From NCBI RefSeq assembly GCF_004519295.1, contig NZ_SOZH01000010.1, forward strand, positions 173,763-237,762: a stretch of 64,000 bases of DNA, in the 5' to 3' direction. The position numbers and the translations under genes were made by a program. Source of the stretch: Cellulosimicrobium funkei. GTDB taxonomy: Bacteria; Actinomycetota; Actinomycetes; Actinomycetales; Cellulomonadaceae. Below, in pieces: positions 19,301 to 28,490 of the stretch. Each line of letters begins with the position of its first letter. Position 1 is the stretch's first letter. The notes beneath the pieces are model-generated. The model saw only the letters and a program-made list of their open reading frames with translations, searched no databases and was not told the DNA's origin.

Positions 19301-19869
19301 TGTCCGGTCTCGAGCACGTGCTGACGCGCGCGGCAGACACCGGGATCGCGAACCTCCTCGCCGACGAGGGCCGGCCCGACGGCTCCACCGTGACGATCGC
19401 CGGACTCGTGACGTCGCTCCAGCGCAAGATGAGCAAGAACGGCAACCCGTGGGCGGCGGTGACCATCGAGGACCTCGAGGGTGCCGTCGAGGTCATGTTC
19501 TTCGGCGAGACGTATCTCGCGTACTCGACCGTCCTCGCCGAGGACCAGGTCGTGGTCCTGCGCGGGCGCGTGCGCCGGCGCGACGACACGATGCAGCTCC
19601 AGGCGATGGAGGTCTCGCTCCCGGACATCACCGTGGGCGCGGAGTCGCCGCTCGCCGTGAAGGTCTCGCACACGCGCTGCGTCGAGCCGATCATCCTGCG
19701 TCTGCGCGAGGTCCTCGCGACGCACCCCGGCTCGGCCGAGGTGCACGTCCAGGTCCTCGAGCCCGGCAAGACCACGGTCGTGCGCGCGGGCGACGGGCTG
19801 CGGGTCGAGAAGTCGCCGGCGCTGTTCGGCGACCTCAAGGCGCTGCTCGGGCCGTCCTGCCTGCTCTGA
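16333..19869 (+). CDS. dnaE: DNA polymerase III alpha subunit DnaE (DnaE1 type)
   Basis: 1178 residues, the replicative polymerase. The N-terminal PHP domain starts at HLHVHTEYSMLDG (about 9-21) with its metal ligands intact, as in actinobacterial DnaE1 where PHP acts as the proofreading exonuclease. The C-family palm has GPGRGSAAGS and PDVDVDF with catalytic Asp near D417 and D419. Helix-hairpin-helix and OB-fold regions follow (VTIAGLV near 1020). Length and intact PHP favour DnaE1 over the error-prone DnaE2. No Shine-Dalgarno precedes the ATG. Confidence 0.97.
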   Translation: MPTATEDFVHLHVHTEYSMLDGAARIGDLFDEVERLGQKAIATTDHGYVFGAFEFWSRAQAKGIKPIIGVEAYVTPGTSRFDQTRVRFGQQGQESDDVSARGAYTHMTLLAKDNEGLHNLFRASSLASLEGQMGKWPRMDRDLLQRYGKGLVATSGCPSGEIQTRLRLGQWDEAVRTAGELQDIFGRENFFVELMDHGIDIETRVTKDLLRLAETIGARLVATNDLHYVREEDASSQEALLAINSGSTLDDPDRFKFDGTGYYVKSAAEMRRVFAELPEACDNTLLIAEQCEVSFDTKANYMPRFPVPEGEDETSWFVKEVERGLHRRYPNGIPDAARKQAQYETEVIIQMGFPGYFLVVADFINWAKDQGIRVGPGRGSAAGSMASYLMGITELDPLEHGLIFERFLNPERVSMPDVDVDFDERRRGEVIRYVTEKYGDDRVAQIVTYGTIKAKQALKDSARLLGFPFAMGEKLTKAMPPAVMGKDIPLSGIFDPKHERYSEAAEFRQLHDTDPEAQRVVELARGIEGLKRQWGVHAAGVIMSSDPLIDIIPIMRRPQDGAVITQFDYPTSEGLGLIKMDFLGLRNLTILDDALENIEMNGKEPIEIESLTLDDKASYELLARGDTLGVFQLDGGPMRALLRQMKPDKFDDLSAVIALYRPGPMGMNSHTNYALRKNGLQKIEPIHPELEQPLAEILDETYGLIVYQEQVQRAAQILAGYSLGQADLLRRAMGKKKKEILDKEFVPFQAGCRERGYSDAAIQAVWDTLVPFAGYAFNKAHSAGYGLVAYWTAFLKANYPTEYMAALLQSVRDDKDKLALYLNECRRMHITVLPPDVNDSAAKFTAVGGDIRFGLTGVRNVGANVVDAIIRTREEKGAFTSFTDFLDKVPAVVCNKRTIESLIKAGAFDSLGHARRALLVVHEQAVDSVISVKRKEAEGQFDLFADFGGADAEDGMSFSVDVPDLPDWDKKQRLAFEREMLGLYVSDHPLSGLEHVLTRAADTGIANLLADEGRPDGSTVTIAGLVTSLQRKMSKNGNPWAAVTIEDLEGAVEVMFFGETYLAYSTVLAEDQVVVLRGRVRRRDDTMQLQAMEVSLPDITVGAESPLAVKVSHTRCVEPIILRLREVLATHPGSAEVHVQVLEPGKTTVVRAGDGLRVEKSPALFGDLKALLGPSCLL

Positions 19870-19899
19870 CACGCCGACGCCGTCGGTCCGGCACTGCGC

Positions 19900-19956
19900 A
19901 CGGTCCCGCCGCGCAGACGGTCCCGCCGCGCAGACGGTGCCACCGCCCGGGCGGTG
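19900..19956. repeat. 17-base tandem duplication and 16-base palindrome after dnaE
   Basis: ACGGTCCCGCCGCGCAG occurs twice head to tail (19900-19916, 19917-19933), followed by the perfect palindrome CACCGCCCGGGCGGTG (19941-19956). The 214-base gap between dnaE and the next gene holds nothing else I can recognise. The palindrome could help end dnaE transcription. Confidence 0.6.
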
Positions 19957-20070
19957 CCGTCCTGCCCGCGCTGCGGCGCACGCAGGACGGCGCACCCGCT
20001 GCGGCTCGTCGGCGGCGTCGTGTGACGACCGGCACGAGACGGCTCCGGCCGGTGCCGGGCAGGCCGCGCC

Positions 20071-20076
20071 TAGACT
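20071..20076 (+). promoter_or_regulatory. -10 element TAGACT of the PPOX gene
   Basis: TAGACT ends seven bases before GTG 20084, so the mRNA probably starts at the start codon. Confidence 0.6.
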
Positions 20077-20083
20077 CGCGAGC

Positions 20084-20488
20084 GTGATCCGACTCAACCC
20101 CGAGCAGCGCGTCTTCGTCACCGAGCGGCACCTGGCCACGCTCACGACCCTGCGCGAGGACGGGAGCCCGCACGTCGTCCCGGTGGCGTTCACCTGGGAC
20201 CCGGACGCGGGCGTCGTGCGGATCACGACGAACCGCGGGTCGGTGAAGGCGCGCAACGCCCGCCGGACCGGGCCGGACGGGGCGCACCCGCGCGCCGCGG
20301 TGTGCCAGGTCGACGGCGGACGGTGGCTCACGCTCGAGGGGACGATCGAGGTCGTCGAGGACGCGGAGGAGGTGGCGGACGCCGTCGCGCGCTACGCCCG
20401 CCGCTACCGCCCGCTGACGCCCAAGCCGGAGCGCGTGGTGCTGCGCCTCGCGCCGGACAAGGTGATGGCCTCGACGTACATGGCCTGA
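20084..20488 (+). CDS. PPOX-class F420/flavin-dependent oxidoreductase-like protein
   Basis: 134 residues with the split beta-barrel fold of the pyridoxamine-phosphate-oxidase superfamily: LATLTTLREDGSPHVVPVAF near the N-terminus, ITTNRGSVKARNARR in the middle, and a C-terminal region typical of actinobacterial F420-dependent members. Members reduce small substrates with F420H2 or bind FMN; the substrate is not predictable here. It begins at GTG 20084, with a -10 seven bases ahead and no Shine-Dalgarno. It stands alone between dnaE and a convergent small gene. Confidence 0.85.
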   Translation: MIRLNPEQRVFVTERHLATLTTLREDGSPHVVPVAFTWDPDAGVVRITTNRGSVKARNARRTGPDGAHPRAAVCQVDGGRWLTLEGTIEVVEDAEEVADAVARYARRYRPLTPKPERVVLRLAPDKVMASTYMA

Positions 20489-20516
20489 CCCCTACCCGGC
20501 GGGTCGTACTCGCGGC

Positions 20517-20753
20517 TCAGGCGACGGTCGCGCTCTCCCCGCCCTGCGGCCGGTCCACCGTGACGACGTCGCCCCGGTGCAGCTGGCGTCCCCGGCGCGT
20601 GTCCACCTCGCCGTTCACGCGGACCTCGCCCTCGGTGACGAGCTCGCGCGCCTCCGCGCCGGACTCGGCGAGCCCGGCGAGCTTGAGGAACTGGCCGAGG
20701 CGGATGACGTCGTCGGAGATCTCGACCGGGCGGGCGTCGTCGGAGGCGTTCAT
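20517..20753 (-). CDS. Small RNA-binding S4-domain protein (YbcJ/YaaA-like)
   Basis: 78 residues from the ATG at 20753. Nearly the whole protein is an S4 domain: IRLGQFLKLAGLAESGAEAR followed by VTEGEVRVNGEVDTRRGRQL and a terminal DVVTV strand, the layout of the YbcJ group, which binds structured RNA. The frame is open to a GTG at 20828, but conserved sequence and a -10-like GAGAAT six bases before the ATG favour 20753. It converges with the PPOX gene and diverges from hisD. Confidence 0.85.
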   Translation of the reverse strand: MNASDDARPVEISDDVIRLGQFLKLAGLAESGAEARELVTEGEVRVNGEVDTRRGRQLHRGDVVTVDRPQGGESATVA

Positions 20754-20874
20754 GACGCCATTCTCCCCGGCGCCGCGTGCCGCGACGACACGACTCCCGA
20801 CGAGAACGCGCCCGGCGCGGGCCACCAAGACGACCGGTGGGCGAAACGCGCTCGTCGCGGGCCTCCCGGGCTCC

Positions 20875-20880
20875 TAGACT
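20875..20880 (+). promoter_or_regulatory. hisD -10 element TAGACT
   Basis: TAGACT ends six bases before the hisD ATG, predicting a leaderless mRNA. It is the same hexamer as before hisC and the PPOX gene. Confidence 0.65.
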
Positions 20881-20886
20881 CGTCGC

Positions 20887-22212
20887 ATGATCTCCCGCAT
20901 CGATCTCCGAGGGCGTTCCCTGTCCGCACGCGAGCTCGCCGAGGCCCTGCCGCGCGCAGAGGTCGGCGTGGAGGACGCGGCGCATCGGGTCGCGCCGATC
21001 CTCGAGGCGGTGCGGACGCGCGGGGCCGAGGCCCTGCGCGAGTACGGCGAGCGCTTCGACGGCGTGCGGCCGGAGCACCTGCGGGTCCCGGCCGACGAGA
21101 TCGCCGCGGCACTCGCGGCGCTCGACCCGCAGGTCCGGGCAGGGCTCGAGGAGTCGATCCGACGGGTCCGGCTCGTGCACGCGGCGCAGCGCCCGCAGGA
21201 CTTCACGGTCCAGGTCGCGCCGGGCGCCCAGGTCCGCCAGCGGTGGGTGCCCGTGCGCCGCGTCGGGCTCTACGCGCCCGGTGGTCTGGCCGTCTACCCG
21301 TCGTCCGTCGTGATGAACGTCGTCGCGGCGCAGGAGGCGGGCGTGCCGAGCCTCGCCGTCGCATCACCGCCGCAGCGTGAGGGGGGCGGCCTGCCGCACC
21401 CGACGATCCTCGCGGCGTGCGCGCTGCTCGGCGTCGACGAGGTGTACGCCGTCGGCGGGGCGCAGGCTGTCGCGATGTTCGCGTACGGTGCGGCCGGCAG
21501 CGAGCCGCAGGACGGCGACGTGCTGTGCGAGCCGGTCGACGTGGTGACGGGCCCCGGCAACGTCTTCGTCGCGGCGGCCAAGCGGCTCGTGCGAGGCGTC
21601 GTGGGCATCGACGCGGAGGCGGGCCCCACCGAGATCGCGGTCCTCGCCGACGCCTCGGCGGACCCGGGGCACGTCGCGGCCGACCTCATCAGCCAGGCGG
21701 AGCACGACCCGCTGGCCGCCGCGGTGCTCGTCACCCCGTCGGTCGAGCTCGCCGCCGCGGTGGAGGCGCGCCTCGCGGACCTCGTGACCGCGACGAAGCA
21801 CGCGCAGCGCGTCGCGCAGTCGCTCGCGGGCCCGCAGTCCGCGATCGTGCTCGTCGACGACCTCGAGCACGGGCTGCAGGTGGTGGACGCCTACGGCGCG
21901 GAGCACCTGGAGATCCAGGCCGCGGGGGCGGCCGGGCTCGCCGAGCGCGTCACGAGCGCGGGGGCGATCTTCGTCGGGCCCTGGTCGCCGGTCTCGCTCG
22001 GCGACTACATGGCCGGCTCGAACCACGTGCTGCCGACGGGCGGCTGCGCGCACTTCTCCAGCGGGCTCGGCGTGCACAGCTACGTCAAGGCCGTCCAGGT
22101 GGTCGAGTACGACCGCGACGCCCTCGAGGACCTCGCGGACCGGATCGTCGCCGTGGCGAACGACGAGGACCTCCCGGCGCACGGCGAGGCGGTGCGGGCG
22201 CGGTTCCTGTGA
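20887..22212 (+). CDS. hisD: Histidinol dehydrogenase HisD
   Basis: 441 residues. HisD carries out the last two NAD-dependent oxidations of histidine synthesis. Family blocks include [19 protein letters not shown] near 124-142, [29 protein letters not shown], and the metal/catalytic SQAEHDPLA and GAEHLEI. Histidine genes are split here: hisD stands 4.5 kb before hisC with recQ and an alcohol dehydrogenase on the other strand between them. The stop overlaps the GTG of a GNAT gene. Confidence 0.96.
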   Translation: MISRIDLRGRSLSARELAEALPRAEVGVEDAAHRVAPILEAVRTRGAEALREYGERFDGVRPEHLRVPADEIAAALAALDPQVRAGLEESIRRVRLVHAAQRPQDFTVQVAPGAQVRQRWVPVRRVGLYAPGGLAVYPSSVVMNVVAAQEAGVPSLAVASPPQREGGGLPHPTILAACALLGVDEVYAVGGAQAVAMFAYGAAGSEPQDGDVLCEPVDVVTGPGNVFVAAAKRLVRGVVGIDAEAGPTEIAVLADASADPGHVAADLISQAEHDPLAAAVLVTPSVELAAAVEARLADLVTATKHAQRVAQSLAGPQSAIVLVDDLEHGLQVVDAYGAEHLEIQAAGAAGLAERVTSAGAIFVGPWSPVSLGDYMAGSNHVLPTGGCAHFSSGLGVHSYVKAVQVVEYDRDALEDLADRIVAVANDEDLPAHGEAVRARFL

Positions 22213-22733
22213 CCGCCGGTCGGTCCGGCGCGTCGCACGACGGCGGCCCGCACGGGGTCTCCGCTCGGGACGCCGTCGTGCGGGTGCGGCGTGCCGTCCC
22301 GCGCGACGCGGCCGACCTCGTGTCGTTGCGCGTGCACCTCATGCGCGCGATGGGCGAGCCCGGCGCGGAGGACCCGACGTGGCAGGGCCGGGCACGCGCG
22401 TGGTTCGCCGCGGGTCTCGCGACGACCGACGTCGTCGCGTTCGTGGTCGACGCGCCGGGACGCCTCGCGGCGTGCGCGCTCGTCGAGCTGCACCGGTCCG
22501 CGCCGTCGGCGCGCAACCCGCGCGGCACGACGGCGCACCTGTCGAACGTCTGCACGCACCCAGGAGACCGCGGCCGGGGGTTCGGTCGCGCGTGCGTCGG
22601 AGCGGCGCTGGACTGGGCCCGCACGGCGGGCGCGGACTCGGTGTCCCTCCACGCGACGCCGGAGGGCGAGCCGCTCTACCGGTCGCTCGGCTTCGTGGAC
22701 ACGACGTACACCGAGCTGCGCCTGCGCTGGTGA
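22209..22733 (+). CDS. GNAT family N-acetyltransferase
   Basis: 174 residues. The GNAT core runs from [16 protein letters not shown] near residue 27 through [19 protein letters not shown], where the acetyl-CoA loop RGRGFG is intact, to the terminal LYRSLGFVD. It is coupled to hisD by a four-base overlap (GTGA), so it is co-transcribed with histidine synthesis. The substrate is unknown. A poorly conserved 25-residue N-terminal extension precedes the domain, so a later start is possible. Confidence 0.85.
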   Translation: MTAGRSGASHDGGPHGVSARDAVVRVRRAVPRDAADLVSLRVHLMRAMGEPGAEDPTWQGRARAWFAAGLATTDVVAFVVDAPGRLAACALVELHRSAPSARNPRGTTAHLSNVCTHPGDRGRGFGRACVGAALDWARTAGADSVSLHATPEGEPLYRSLGFVDTTYTELRLRW

Positions 22734-22761
22734 CGCGCCCGGTCGCCGGGCCGAGCCCGCG

Positions 22762-25284
22762 TCAGCGCACCCCGAGCACGAACGGGTGCACCGCCGCCGC
22801 CCCGGCGCGGCGCAGCAGGCGTGCCGCGACCGTGAGGGTCCAGCCCGACTCGGTGTAGTCGTCGACGAGCAGCACGCGGCGCCCGGCGAGCCCCGCCCGC
22901 GCGGCGTCCGACAGCTCGAGCTGGAGGCGGCCCGCGACGCCCGCGAGGCGCGTCGCGGAGTTCACGTCGTGCCGGCCCGGCTCCTCGCGGCCCGGGACCG
23001 GCCCGACCGCGCCGATGAGCGGCTTGCCGAGGTAGCTCGCGAGCCCGTTCGCCAGGTGGAAGGTGAGCCGCGGACGCGTCGCGGAGCGGACCGCGACGAC
23101 GCCGTCCACGAGGAGCCGCCGCTCGGCCGGGGCCGTGCCGTCAGGAGAGTCGTCGTCGGCCCCGGTCTCCGGATCCGGCTGCGGGGCGGACTCGTAGAGC
23201 TCCGCCCAGTCGTCGAGGACGCGCGCGGCGGCGCGCCGGAGCGCGACGGGGGTGTCGCCGTCGGGCGTCGTGGCCGCGAAGAGCTCGCGCAGCGGCGCGG
23301 ACCAGCCGAGCCCGTCGAGGCGCGCGACCGCGCGCCCGGTCTCCGCGAGCTCGTCCGCACCCAGGCGCCCGCGCAGGTCGAGCCCCAGGCGGTCCATGCC
23401 GCTCGGCCACTGCCGACGGGCCACGACCTCGACGCCGGGGCGGTCCATGTCGGCGCGCGCGGCAGCGACGGCCTCCGCGTCGGGGAGCGCGGGCAGCGTC
23501 ACGCCGCCGCACGTGTCGCAGCGGCCGCACCGCCACCCGTCCTCGAGCTCCGGGTCGTCGAGCGCGGCGCGCAGGAACGCCATGCGGCACCCGTCGGTGG
23601 CCTCGTAGTCGAGCATCGCCTGCTGCTCGGCCGAGCGCGTGGCGTCGACGCGCGCATAGCGCTCGGCGTCGTACGTCCAGGGCTCGCCCGTGGCCTCCCA
23701 GCCGCCCTTGACGCGCCGGACCGCGCCGTCGACGTCGAGCACCTTGAGCATGCCCTCGAGGCGTGACCGCTTGAGGTCGACCTGCGTCTCGAGCTGCGCG
23801 ACGGACTGCGTGCCGCCCGCGTCGAGGGCGTCGAGGGTCGCGCGCACCTGGTCCTGCGGCGGGAACGCGGTGGACGCGAACCACTCCCAGATGCGGCGGT
23901 CCTCCTCGCCCGGCAGGAGCACCACGACGGCAGAGTCCACGCCACGGCCCGCGCGCCCTACCTGCTGGTAGTACGCGATGGGCGAGCTCGGCGCCCCGAG
24001 GTGGACGACGAAGGCCAGGTCCGGCTTGTCGAAGCCCATCCCGAGCGCGGAGGTCGCCACCAGCGCCTTGACGCGGTTCTCCTTGAGGTCCTCCTCGAGC
24101 CGCTCGCGCTCGGCGGGGTCCGTCTGGCCCGTGTACGACGCCACGGCGAGACCGGCGGCGCGGAGCTGGCTCGCGACCTGCTCGGCGGCGGAGACGGTGA
24201 GGCAGTACACGATCCCCGAGCCGTCGACGTCCTGGAGCGCCTCGACGAGCCACGCGACGCGCGTCGGCTGGTCGGGCAGGCGCAGCACGGCGAGGTGCAG
24301 CGACTCGCGGTCCAGGCCGCCGCGCAGGACCAGGACGTCCTCGTGGGCCGCTCCGCCCGCGGCGTCGCCGACGGCCCCGCCCCCGGCGTGCGCCGCCGTG
24401 ACGCCGAGCTGCTCCGCGACGTCGGCGGTCACGCGCTCGTTCGCCGTCGCGGTCGTCGCGAGCACCGGGATGCCGGGCGGCAGGTCGGCGAGCAGGGTGC
24501 GGATGCGCCGGTAGTCCGGCCGGAAGTCGTGGCCCCAGTCCGAGATGCAGTGCGCCTCGTCGATGACGACGAGGCCCGCGTCGGCCGCGAGCCGGGGGAG
24601 GACCTCGTCGCGGAAGCCGGGGTTGTTCAGCCGCTCCGGCGAGCACAGGAGGACGTCGACCTCGCCGTCCGCGATCGCGCGGTGGACGTCGTCCCACTCG
24701 GTGACGTTCGCGGAGTTGATCGTCACCGCCTTGATCCCGGCGCGCGCGGCAGCGGAGATCTGGTCGCGCATGAGCGCGAGGAGCGGGGAGACGATCACCG
24801 TCGGGCCGGCGCCGCGGTCCCGCAGCAGCCGGGTCGCGACGAAGTACACGGCCGACTTGCCCCACCCGGTGCGCTGCACGACGAGCGCACGACGGCGGAA
24901 CGCCACGAGCGCCTCGATCGCGCGCCACTGGTCCTCGCGCAGCGTCGCGTCGTCGCGCCCCACGAGGGCGCGCAGCGCGGTCTCGGCGTCCTCGCGCAGC
25001 GACTGCCCGTCGAGGAGGCCGCGCAGCATGGCGAGCTTGGCGCGCTTGGCGGCCTCGCCGCCGTCGGCCGCCGGAACGGGCGTGGGGTCGGGCGCGGGGT
25101 CGTCGCCCCGAGCGCCCGTGCCCGGGACCTCGCCGCCGGCCGTGCGCGCGGCGGGAGCCGTGGCCGCCGGTGCCTGCGGCGCCGTCCCCGCCCACGGGTC
25201 GCCGAACGAGTCGGCGGGCTCGTCGAGCGGCGGCTCGTCGGCCGGGTCGAAGGGCAGGTCGGCGTACGGGTCGGTGGGGCTCAC
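22762..25284 (-). CDS. RecQ-family ATP-dependent DNA helicase with C-terminal phosphoribosyltransferase-like domain
   Basis: 840 residues from GTG 25284. An acidic Pro/Ala-rich N-terminus (about 80 residues) precedes superfamily-2 helicase motifs: QRTGWGKS near 137-144, VIDEAHCISDWGHDFR, TATANERVT and QQVGRAGRG. A RecQ zinc region (WRCGRCDTCGG) follows. The C-terminus adds a phosphoribosyltransferase fold ending in VLLVDDYTESGWT, the PRPP-binding motif. This fusion occurs in actinobacteria and its joint role is unclear. GTG 25290 is also in frame, but TACGAT at 25292-25297 sits seven bases before 25284 and fits leaderless initiation there. Confidence 0.92.
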   Translation of the reverse strand: MSPTDPYADLPFDPADEPPLDEPADSFGDPWAGTAPQAPAATAPAARTAGGEVPGTGARGDDPAPDPTPVPAADGGEAAKRAKLAMLRGLLDGQSLREDAETALRALVGRDDATLREDQWRAIEALVAFRRRALVVQRTGWGKSAVYFVATRLLRDRGAGPTVIVSPLLALMRDQISAAARAGIKAVTINSANVTEWDDVHRAIADGEVDVLLCSPERLNNPGFRDEVLPRLAADAGLVVIDEAHCISDWGHDFRPDYRRIRTLLADLPPGIPVLATTATANERVTADVAEQLGVTAAHAGGGAVGDAAGGAAHEDVLVLRGGLDRESLHLAVLRLPDQPTRVAWLVEALQDVDGSGIVYCLTVSAAEQVASQLRAAGLAVASYTGQTDPAERERLEEDLKENRVKALVATSALGMGFDKPDLAFVVHLGAPSSPIAYYQQVGRAGRGVDSAVVVLLPGEEDRRIWEWFASTAFPPQDQVRATLDALDAGGTQSVAQLETQVDLKRSRLEGMLKVLDVDGAVRRVKGGWEATGEPWTYDAERYARVDATRSAEQQAMLDYEATDGCRMAFLRAALDDPELEDGWRCGRCDTCGGVTLPALPDAEAVAAARADMDRPGVEVVARRQWPSGMDRLGLDLRGRLGADELAETGRAVARLDGLGWSAPLRELFAATTPDGDTPVALRRAAARVLDDWAELYESAPQPDPETGADDDSPDGTAPAERRLLVDGVVAVRSATRPRLTFHLANGLASYLGKPLIGAVGPVPGREEPGRHDVNSATRLAGVAGRLQLELSDAARAGLAGRRVLLVDDYTESGWTLTVAARLLRRAGAAAVHPFVLGVR

Positions 25285-25291
25285 CCGCACG

Positions 25292-25297
25292 ATCGTA
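25292..25297 (-). promoter_or_regulatory. recQ -10 element TACGAT
   Basis: On the minus strand TACGAT ends seven bases before GTG 25284. This spacing argues for 25284 rather than 25290 as the start codon. Confidence 0.5.
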
Positions 25298-25332
25298 GGC
25301 GCACCCGCCGACCCTCGGGCCGTCGTGCACAG

Positions 25333-25370
25333 CCCCGGCCCGCGACCCGGTCGGGGGTCACGGGCCGGGG
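25333..25370 (-). terminator. Hairpin terminator after the alcohol dehydrogenase gene
   Basis: A perfect 10-base stem CCCCGGCCCG/CGGGCCGGGG encloses a second 5-base stem GACCC/GGGTC. It lies 22 bases past the stop of the leftward alcohol dehydrogenase gene and just before the recQ promoter. No U-tract is present, as is common in high-GC actinobacteria. Confidence 0.7.
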
Positions 25371-25392
25371 ACGACGGGGCAGCGGCCCGACG

Positions 25393-26424
25393 TCAGGAGC
25401 GCATGTCCATGACGACGCGCCCGTCGATCCGCCCCTCCTCCATCTCGGCGAAGATCGCGTTGATGTCGTCGAGCGGACGCACGGTGTAGGTCGGCTTGAT
25501 CTTGCCGCGCGCGAAGAAGTCGAGCGCCTCGGCCATGTCCTTGCGCGTCCCGACGATCGACCCGCGCACGGTCAGGCCGAAGAGGACGGTCGTGAAGATG
25601 TCGAGCGGGAACTTCTCCGGCGGGAGGCCGACGAGGGAGACCGTGCCACCGCGGCGCAGCGCCCCCACGGCCTGCGGGAACGCGTGCGCGTTGACGGCGG
25701 TGACGAGCGCGCCGTGGACGCCACCGCCCGTCTTCTCGCGGATCTCGGCCGCCGCGTCGGGCGACGTCGCCGCGTTCACCGTCACCTCCGCGCCGTGCTT
25801 GCGCGCGAGCGCGAGCTTCTCGTCGTCGACGTCCACCGCGGCGACGCGGCGGCCCATCGCGACCGCGTACTGCACCGCGATGTGCCCGAGGCCGCCGATC
25901 CCCGAGACCAGCACCCACTCGCCGGGCTGGGTGTCCGTGACCTTGAGCCCCTTGTAGACGGTGACGCCGGCGCACAGGATCGGCCCGACGGCGGAGAGGT
26001 CGACCCCGTCGGGGATCACCGGGCAGTACCGCGAGTCGACGAGCATGTACTGGCCGAACGAGCCGTCGACCGAGTAGCCGCCGTTCTTCTGCTGCGGGCA
26101 CAGCGTCTCCCAGCCCGTCTCGCAGTACTCGCACTCGCCGCACGCGCTCCACAGCCAGGCGTTGCCGACCGTGTCACCCACGCGCACGCGCGTGACCTGG
26201 TCGCCGACCGCGACGACCGTGCCGACGCCCTCGTGGCCCGGCACGAACGGGGGAGCGGGCTTGACCGGCCAGTCGCCGTGCGCGGCGTGCAGGTCCGTGT
26301 GGCACACGCCGGTGTAGTCGACCTTGACCAGGGCCTCGTGGGGCCCGGGCGACGGGACGTCGAGCTCCTCGACGACCAGCGGGTCGGTGAACGAGCGGAC
26401 GACGGCGGCACGCATGGCGGGCAC
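25393..26424 (-). CDS. Zinc-dependent alcohol dehydrogenase (AdhP-like)
   Basis: 343 residues from GTG 26424; ATG 26415 (340 residues) is the alternative. GAGG ends eight bases before the GTG, which favours it. The GroES-like half has the catalytic zinc ligands in GVCHTDLH and GHEGVG and the structural zinc Cys set [15 protein letters not shown]; the Rossmann half has [17 protein letters not shown] near residue 170. The family oxidises short primary alcohols with NAD. It is single, with a terminator downstream and a GGAGGACC-8-GGTCCTCC hairpin (26458-26481) in its upstream region that could be a leader or operator. Confidence 0.93.
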   Translation of the reverse strand: MPAMRAAVVRSFTDPLVVEELDVPSPGPHEALVKVDYTGVCHTDLHAAHGDWPVKPAPPFVPGHEGVGTVVAVGDQVTRVRVGDTVGNAWLWSACGECEYCETGWETLCPQQKNGGYSVDGSFGQYMLVDSRYCPVIPDGVDLSAVGPILCAGVTVYKGLKVTDTQPGEWVLVSGIGGLGHIAVQYAVAMGRRVAAVDVDDEKLALARKHGAEVTVNAATSPDAAAEIREKTGGGVHGALVTAVNAHAFPQAVGALRRGGTVSLVGLPPEKFPLDIFTTVLFGLTVRGSIVGTRKDMAEALDFFARGKIKPTYTVRPLDDINAIFAEMEEGRIDGRVVMDMRS

Positions 26425-26599
26425 GGGGATCACCTCGTCTTCTCGGGGAGAGGGCCAGGAGGACCCTGCCGACGGTCCTCCCTTCGCTCTCGACGCTACG
26501 CGCGCGACGCCGCTCCGGCGCCCCGGACGGCCGGACCGGCGACCGACGTCCGCCCAGGTCGGGACCTCCGCCTCTTGTCGGCGAGGCCGACCGTCCCGG

Positions 26600-26643
26600 C
26601 CGACCGCGCGCCGACCGCTCGCCGACCGCTCGCCGACCGTCCT
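26600..26643. repeat. 11-base tandem repeats in the 306-base adh-hisC gap
   Basis: CCGACCGCGCG, two exact CCGACCGCTCG units and a degenerate fourth unit follow each other. The divergent intergenic region (26425-26730) otherwise holds the 26458-26481 inverted repeat near adh and the hisC -10. No ORF there looks real. Confidence 0.6.
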
Positions 26644-26718
26644 GGGGGACCGCCGCGTGCCCGTCGTCCCGGGTGCCCGCGTGCCGGACGTCACGGGCGG
26701 CCGCGCGTCCACGCTTCG

Positions 26719-26724
26719 TAGACT
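26719..26724 (+). promoter_or_regulatory. hisC -10 element TAGACT
   Basis: TAGACT ends six bases before GTG 26731, predicting leaderless translation of the first gene of the his operon. Confidence 0.65.
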
Positions 26725-26730
26725 GGGGGA

Positions 26731-27894
26731 GTGACCCCACCCTCCGTCGCGGGACGACCCCTGCTCCCGCTGCGCCCCGAGCTCGCCGGCGTCGAGCCGT
26801 ACGGCGCGCCGCAGCTCGACGTCCCGGTCCTGCTCAACGTCAACGAGAACCCGCACGCGCCGAGCGAGGCCGTCGTCGCGACCATCACGCGCGCGGTGCA
26901 CGACGCCGCCACCGGGTTGAACCGCTACCCCGACCGCGACTTCCTCGGCCTGCGCTCCGACCTCGCCGCCTACCTCGGGACGGAGGCGGGCGTCGCGCTG
27001 GGGGCGGAGCAGCTCTGGGCCGCGAACGGCTCGAACGAGATCATGCTCCACGTGCTGCAGGCCTTCGGCGGCCCGGGGCGCACGGCCGTCTCCTTCGCGC
27101 CGACGTACTCGATGTACCCGGAGTACGCGCGCGACACGCACACGGCCTGGGTCGTCGGGCGCCGCGCGGAGGACTTCACGCTCGATCCGGAGCACGCCCG
27201 CGAGGTGATCGCGCGCGAGCAGCCGTCCGTCGTCCTGCTCGCGAGCCCGAACAACCCGACCGGGACGGCGCTGCCCGCCGCGACCGTCGAGGCGGTGTGC
27301 GAGGCGGCGCTCGCGGTGCGCGTCCCGCTCCCCGGGGGGCAGGAGGCGCCCGCCGTCGTCGTCGTCGACGAGGCGTACGGCGAGTTCCGGCGCGCGGGGA
27401 CGCCGTCGGCGCTCGAGCTGCTCGAGCGCTACCCGAACCTCGCGGTGACGCGCACGATGTCCAAGGCGTTCGCGCTCGCGGGCGCTCGCGTCGGGTACCT
27501 CGCGGCGTCGCGCGAGCTCGTCGACGCGCTGCGCGTCGTGCGCCTGCCGTACCACCTGTCGGCGGTGACGCAGGCGGTCGCGCGCGCGGCCCTCGCGCAC
27601 TCGGGCGAGCTGCTCGCGCAGGTCTCCGCGCTGCGCGAGCGCCGCGACGAGACCGTCGCGTGGCTGCGCTCGCTGCGGCACCCGGACGGTCGTCCGGTCG
27701 AGGTCGCGGAGTCCGACGCCAACTTCGTCCTGTTCGGCACGTTCGCGGACCGGCACGCGGTCTGGGCGGCGTTGTTGGAGCGGGGCGTGCTCATCCGGGA
27801 GACTGGTCCCGACGGCTGGCTGCGGGTGTCGATCGGCACCGGCGACGAGATGAGGGCCTTCCGTCAGGCCCTCGTGGAGGTGGCAGGACTGTGA
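26731..27894 (+). CDS. hisC: Histidinol-phosphate aminotransferase HisC
   Basis: 387 residues, fold-type I PLP enzyme converting imidazole-acetol phosphate to histidinol phosphate. Seen are [10 protein letters not shown] near 35-44, [34 protein letters not shown] and the Schiff-base segment [14 protein letters not shown] with Lys at about 245. It starts a tightly packed operon: its stop overlaps the hisB GTG. A family of broader aromatic aminotransferases is related, but the his context settles the role. Confidence 0.96.
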   Translation: MTPPSVAGRPLLPLRPELAGVEPYGAPQLDVPVLLNVNENPHAPSEAVVATITRAVHDAATGLNRYPDRDFLGLRSDLAAYLGTEAGVALGAEQLWAANGSNEIMLHVLQAFGGPGRTAVSFAPTYSMYPEYARDTHTAWVVGRRAEDFTLDPEHAREVIAREQPSVVLLASPNNPTGTALPAATVEAVCEAALAVRVPLPGGQEAPAVVVVDEAYGEFRRAGTPSALELLERYPNLAVTRTMSKAFALAGARVGYLAASRELVDALRVVRLPYHLSAVTQAVARAALAHSGELLAQVSALRERRDETVAWLRSLRHPDGRPVEVAESDANFVLFGTFADRHAVWAALLERGVLIRETGPDGWLRVSIGTGDEMRAFRQALVEVAGL

Positions 27895-28490
27895 AGCGCA
27901 CCGCGCGCATCGAGCGCGCGACGTCCGAGTCGAGCGTGCTCGTCGAGCTCGACCTCGACGGGACCGGACGGACCGAGATCTCGACGACCGTCCCGTTCTA
28001 CGACCACATGCTCACGGCGCTGGGCAAGCACTCGCTCATCGACCTCAAGGTCGTCGCGACGGGGGACACCCACATCGACGCGCACCACACGGTGGAGGAC
28101 GTCGCGATCACGATCGGCGAGGCGCTGCGCGTCGCGCTCGGCGACAAGGTGGGCATCGGGCGCTTCGGCGACGCGACGGTCCCGCTGGACGAGGCCCTCG
28201 CGCTCGCCGTCGTCGACGTGTCCGGGCGGCCGTACCTCGTGCACTCGGGCGAGCCGGAGGGTCAGGAGTACCACCTCATCGGCGGGCACTTCACGGGGTC
28301 GCTCACGCGGCACGTGCTCGAGTCGATCGCGCACCACGCGGGCATCTGCATCCACGTGCGCGTCCTCGCGGGCCGCGACCCGCACCACATCGTCGAGGCG
28401 CAGTTCAAGGCGCTCGCCCGGGCGCTGCGCGCCGCCGTCGCGCCGGACCCGCGCGTCGAGGGCGTCCCGTCCACGAAGGGAGCCCTGTGA
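27891..28490 (+). CDS. hisB: Imidazoleglycerol-phosphate dehydratase HisB
   Basis: 199 residues, the monofunctional dehydratase (no phosphatase domain). Metal-binding repeats are clear: [26 protein letters not shown], and the second set [16 protein letters not shown] and [17 protein letters not shown]. It makes imidazole-acetol phosphate, the HisC substrate. The GTG overlaps hisC by four bases; its own stop overlaps the next GTG. Confidence 0.96.
   Translation: MKRTARIERATSESSVLVELDLDGTGRTEISTTVPFYDHMLTALGKHSLIDLKVVATGDTHIDAHHTVEDVAITIGEALRVALGDKVGIGRFGDATVPLDEALALAVVDVSGRPYLVHSGEPEGQEYHLIGGHFTGSLTRHVLESIAHHAGICIHVRVLAGRDPHHIVEAQFKALARALRAAVAPDPRVEGVPSTKGAL

Noticed and set aside
19941..19956. 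Palindrome CACCGCCCGGGCGGTG as an operator
   Set aside because: It could equally be part of a dnaE terminator. No adjacent regulator gene exists and no second copy was noticed, so it is listed only as a repeat.
21417..22208. A long upstream extension of the GNAT gene that follows hisD
   Set aside because: The frame is open through hisD, but that part is Arg/Gly-rich shadow sequence. The GTG at 22209 with stop-start overlap is the natural start.
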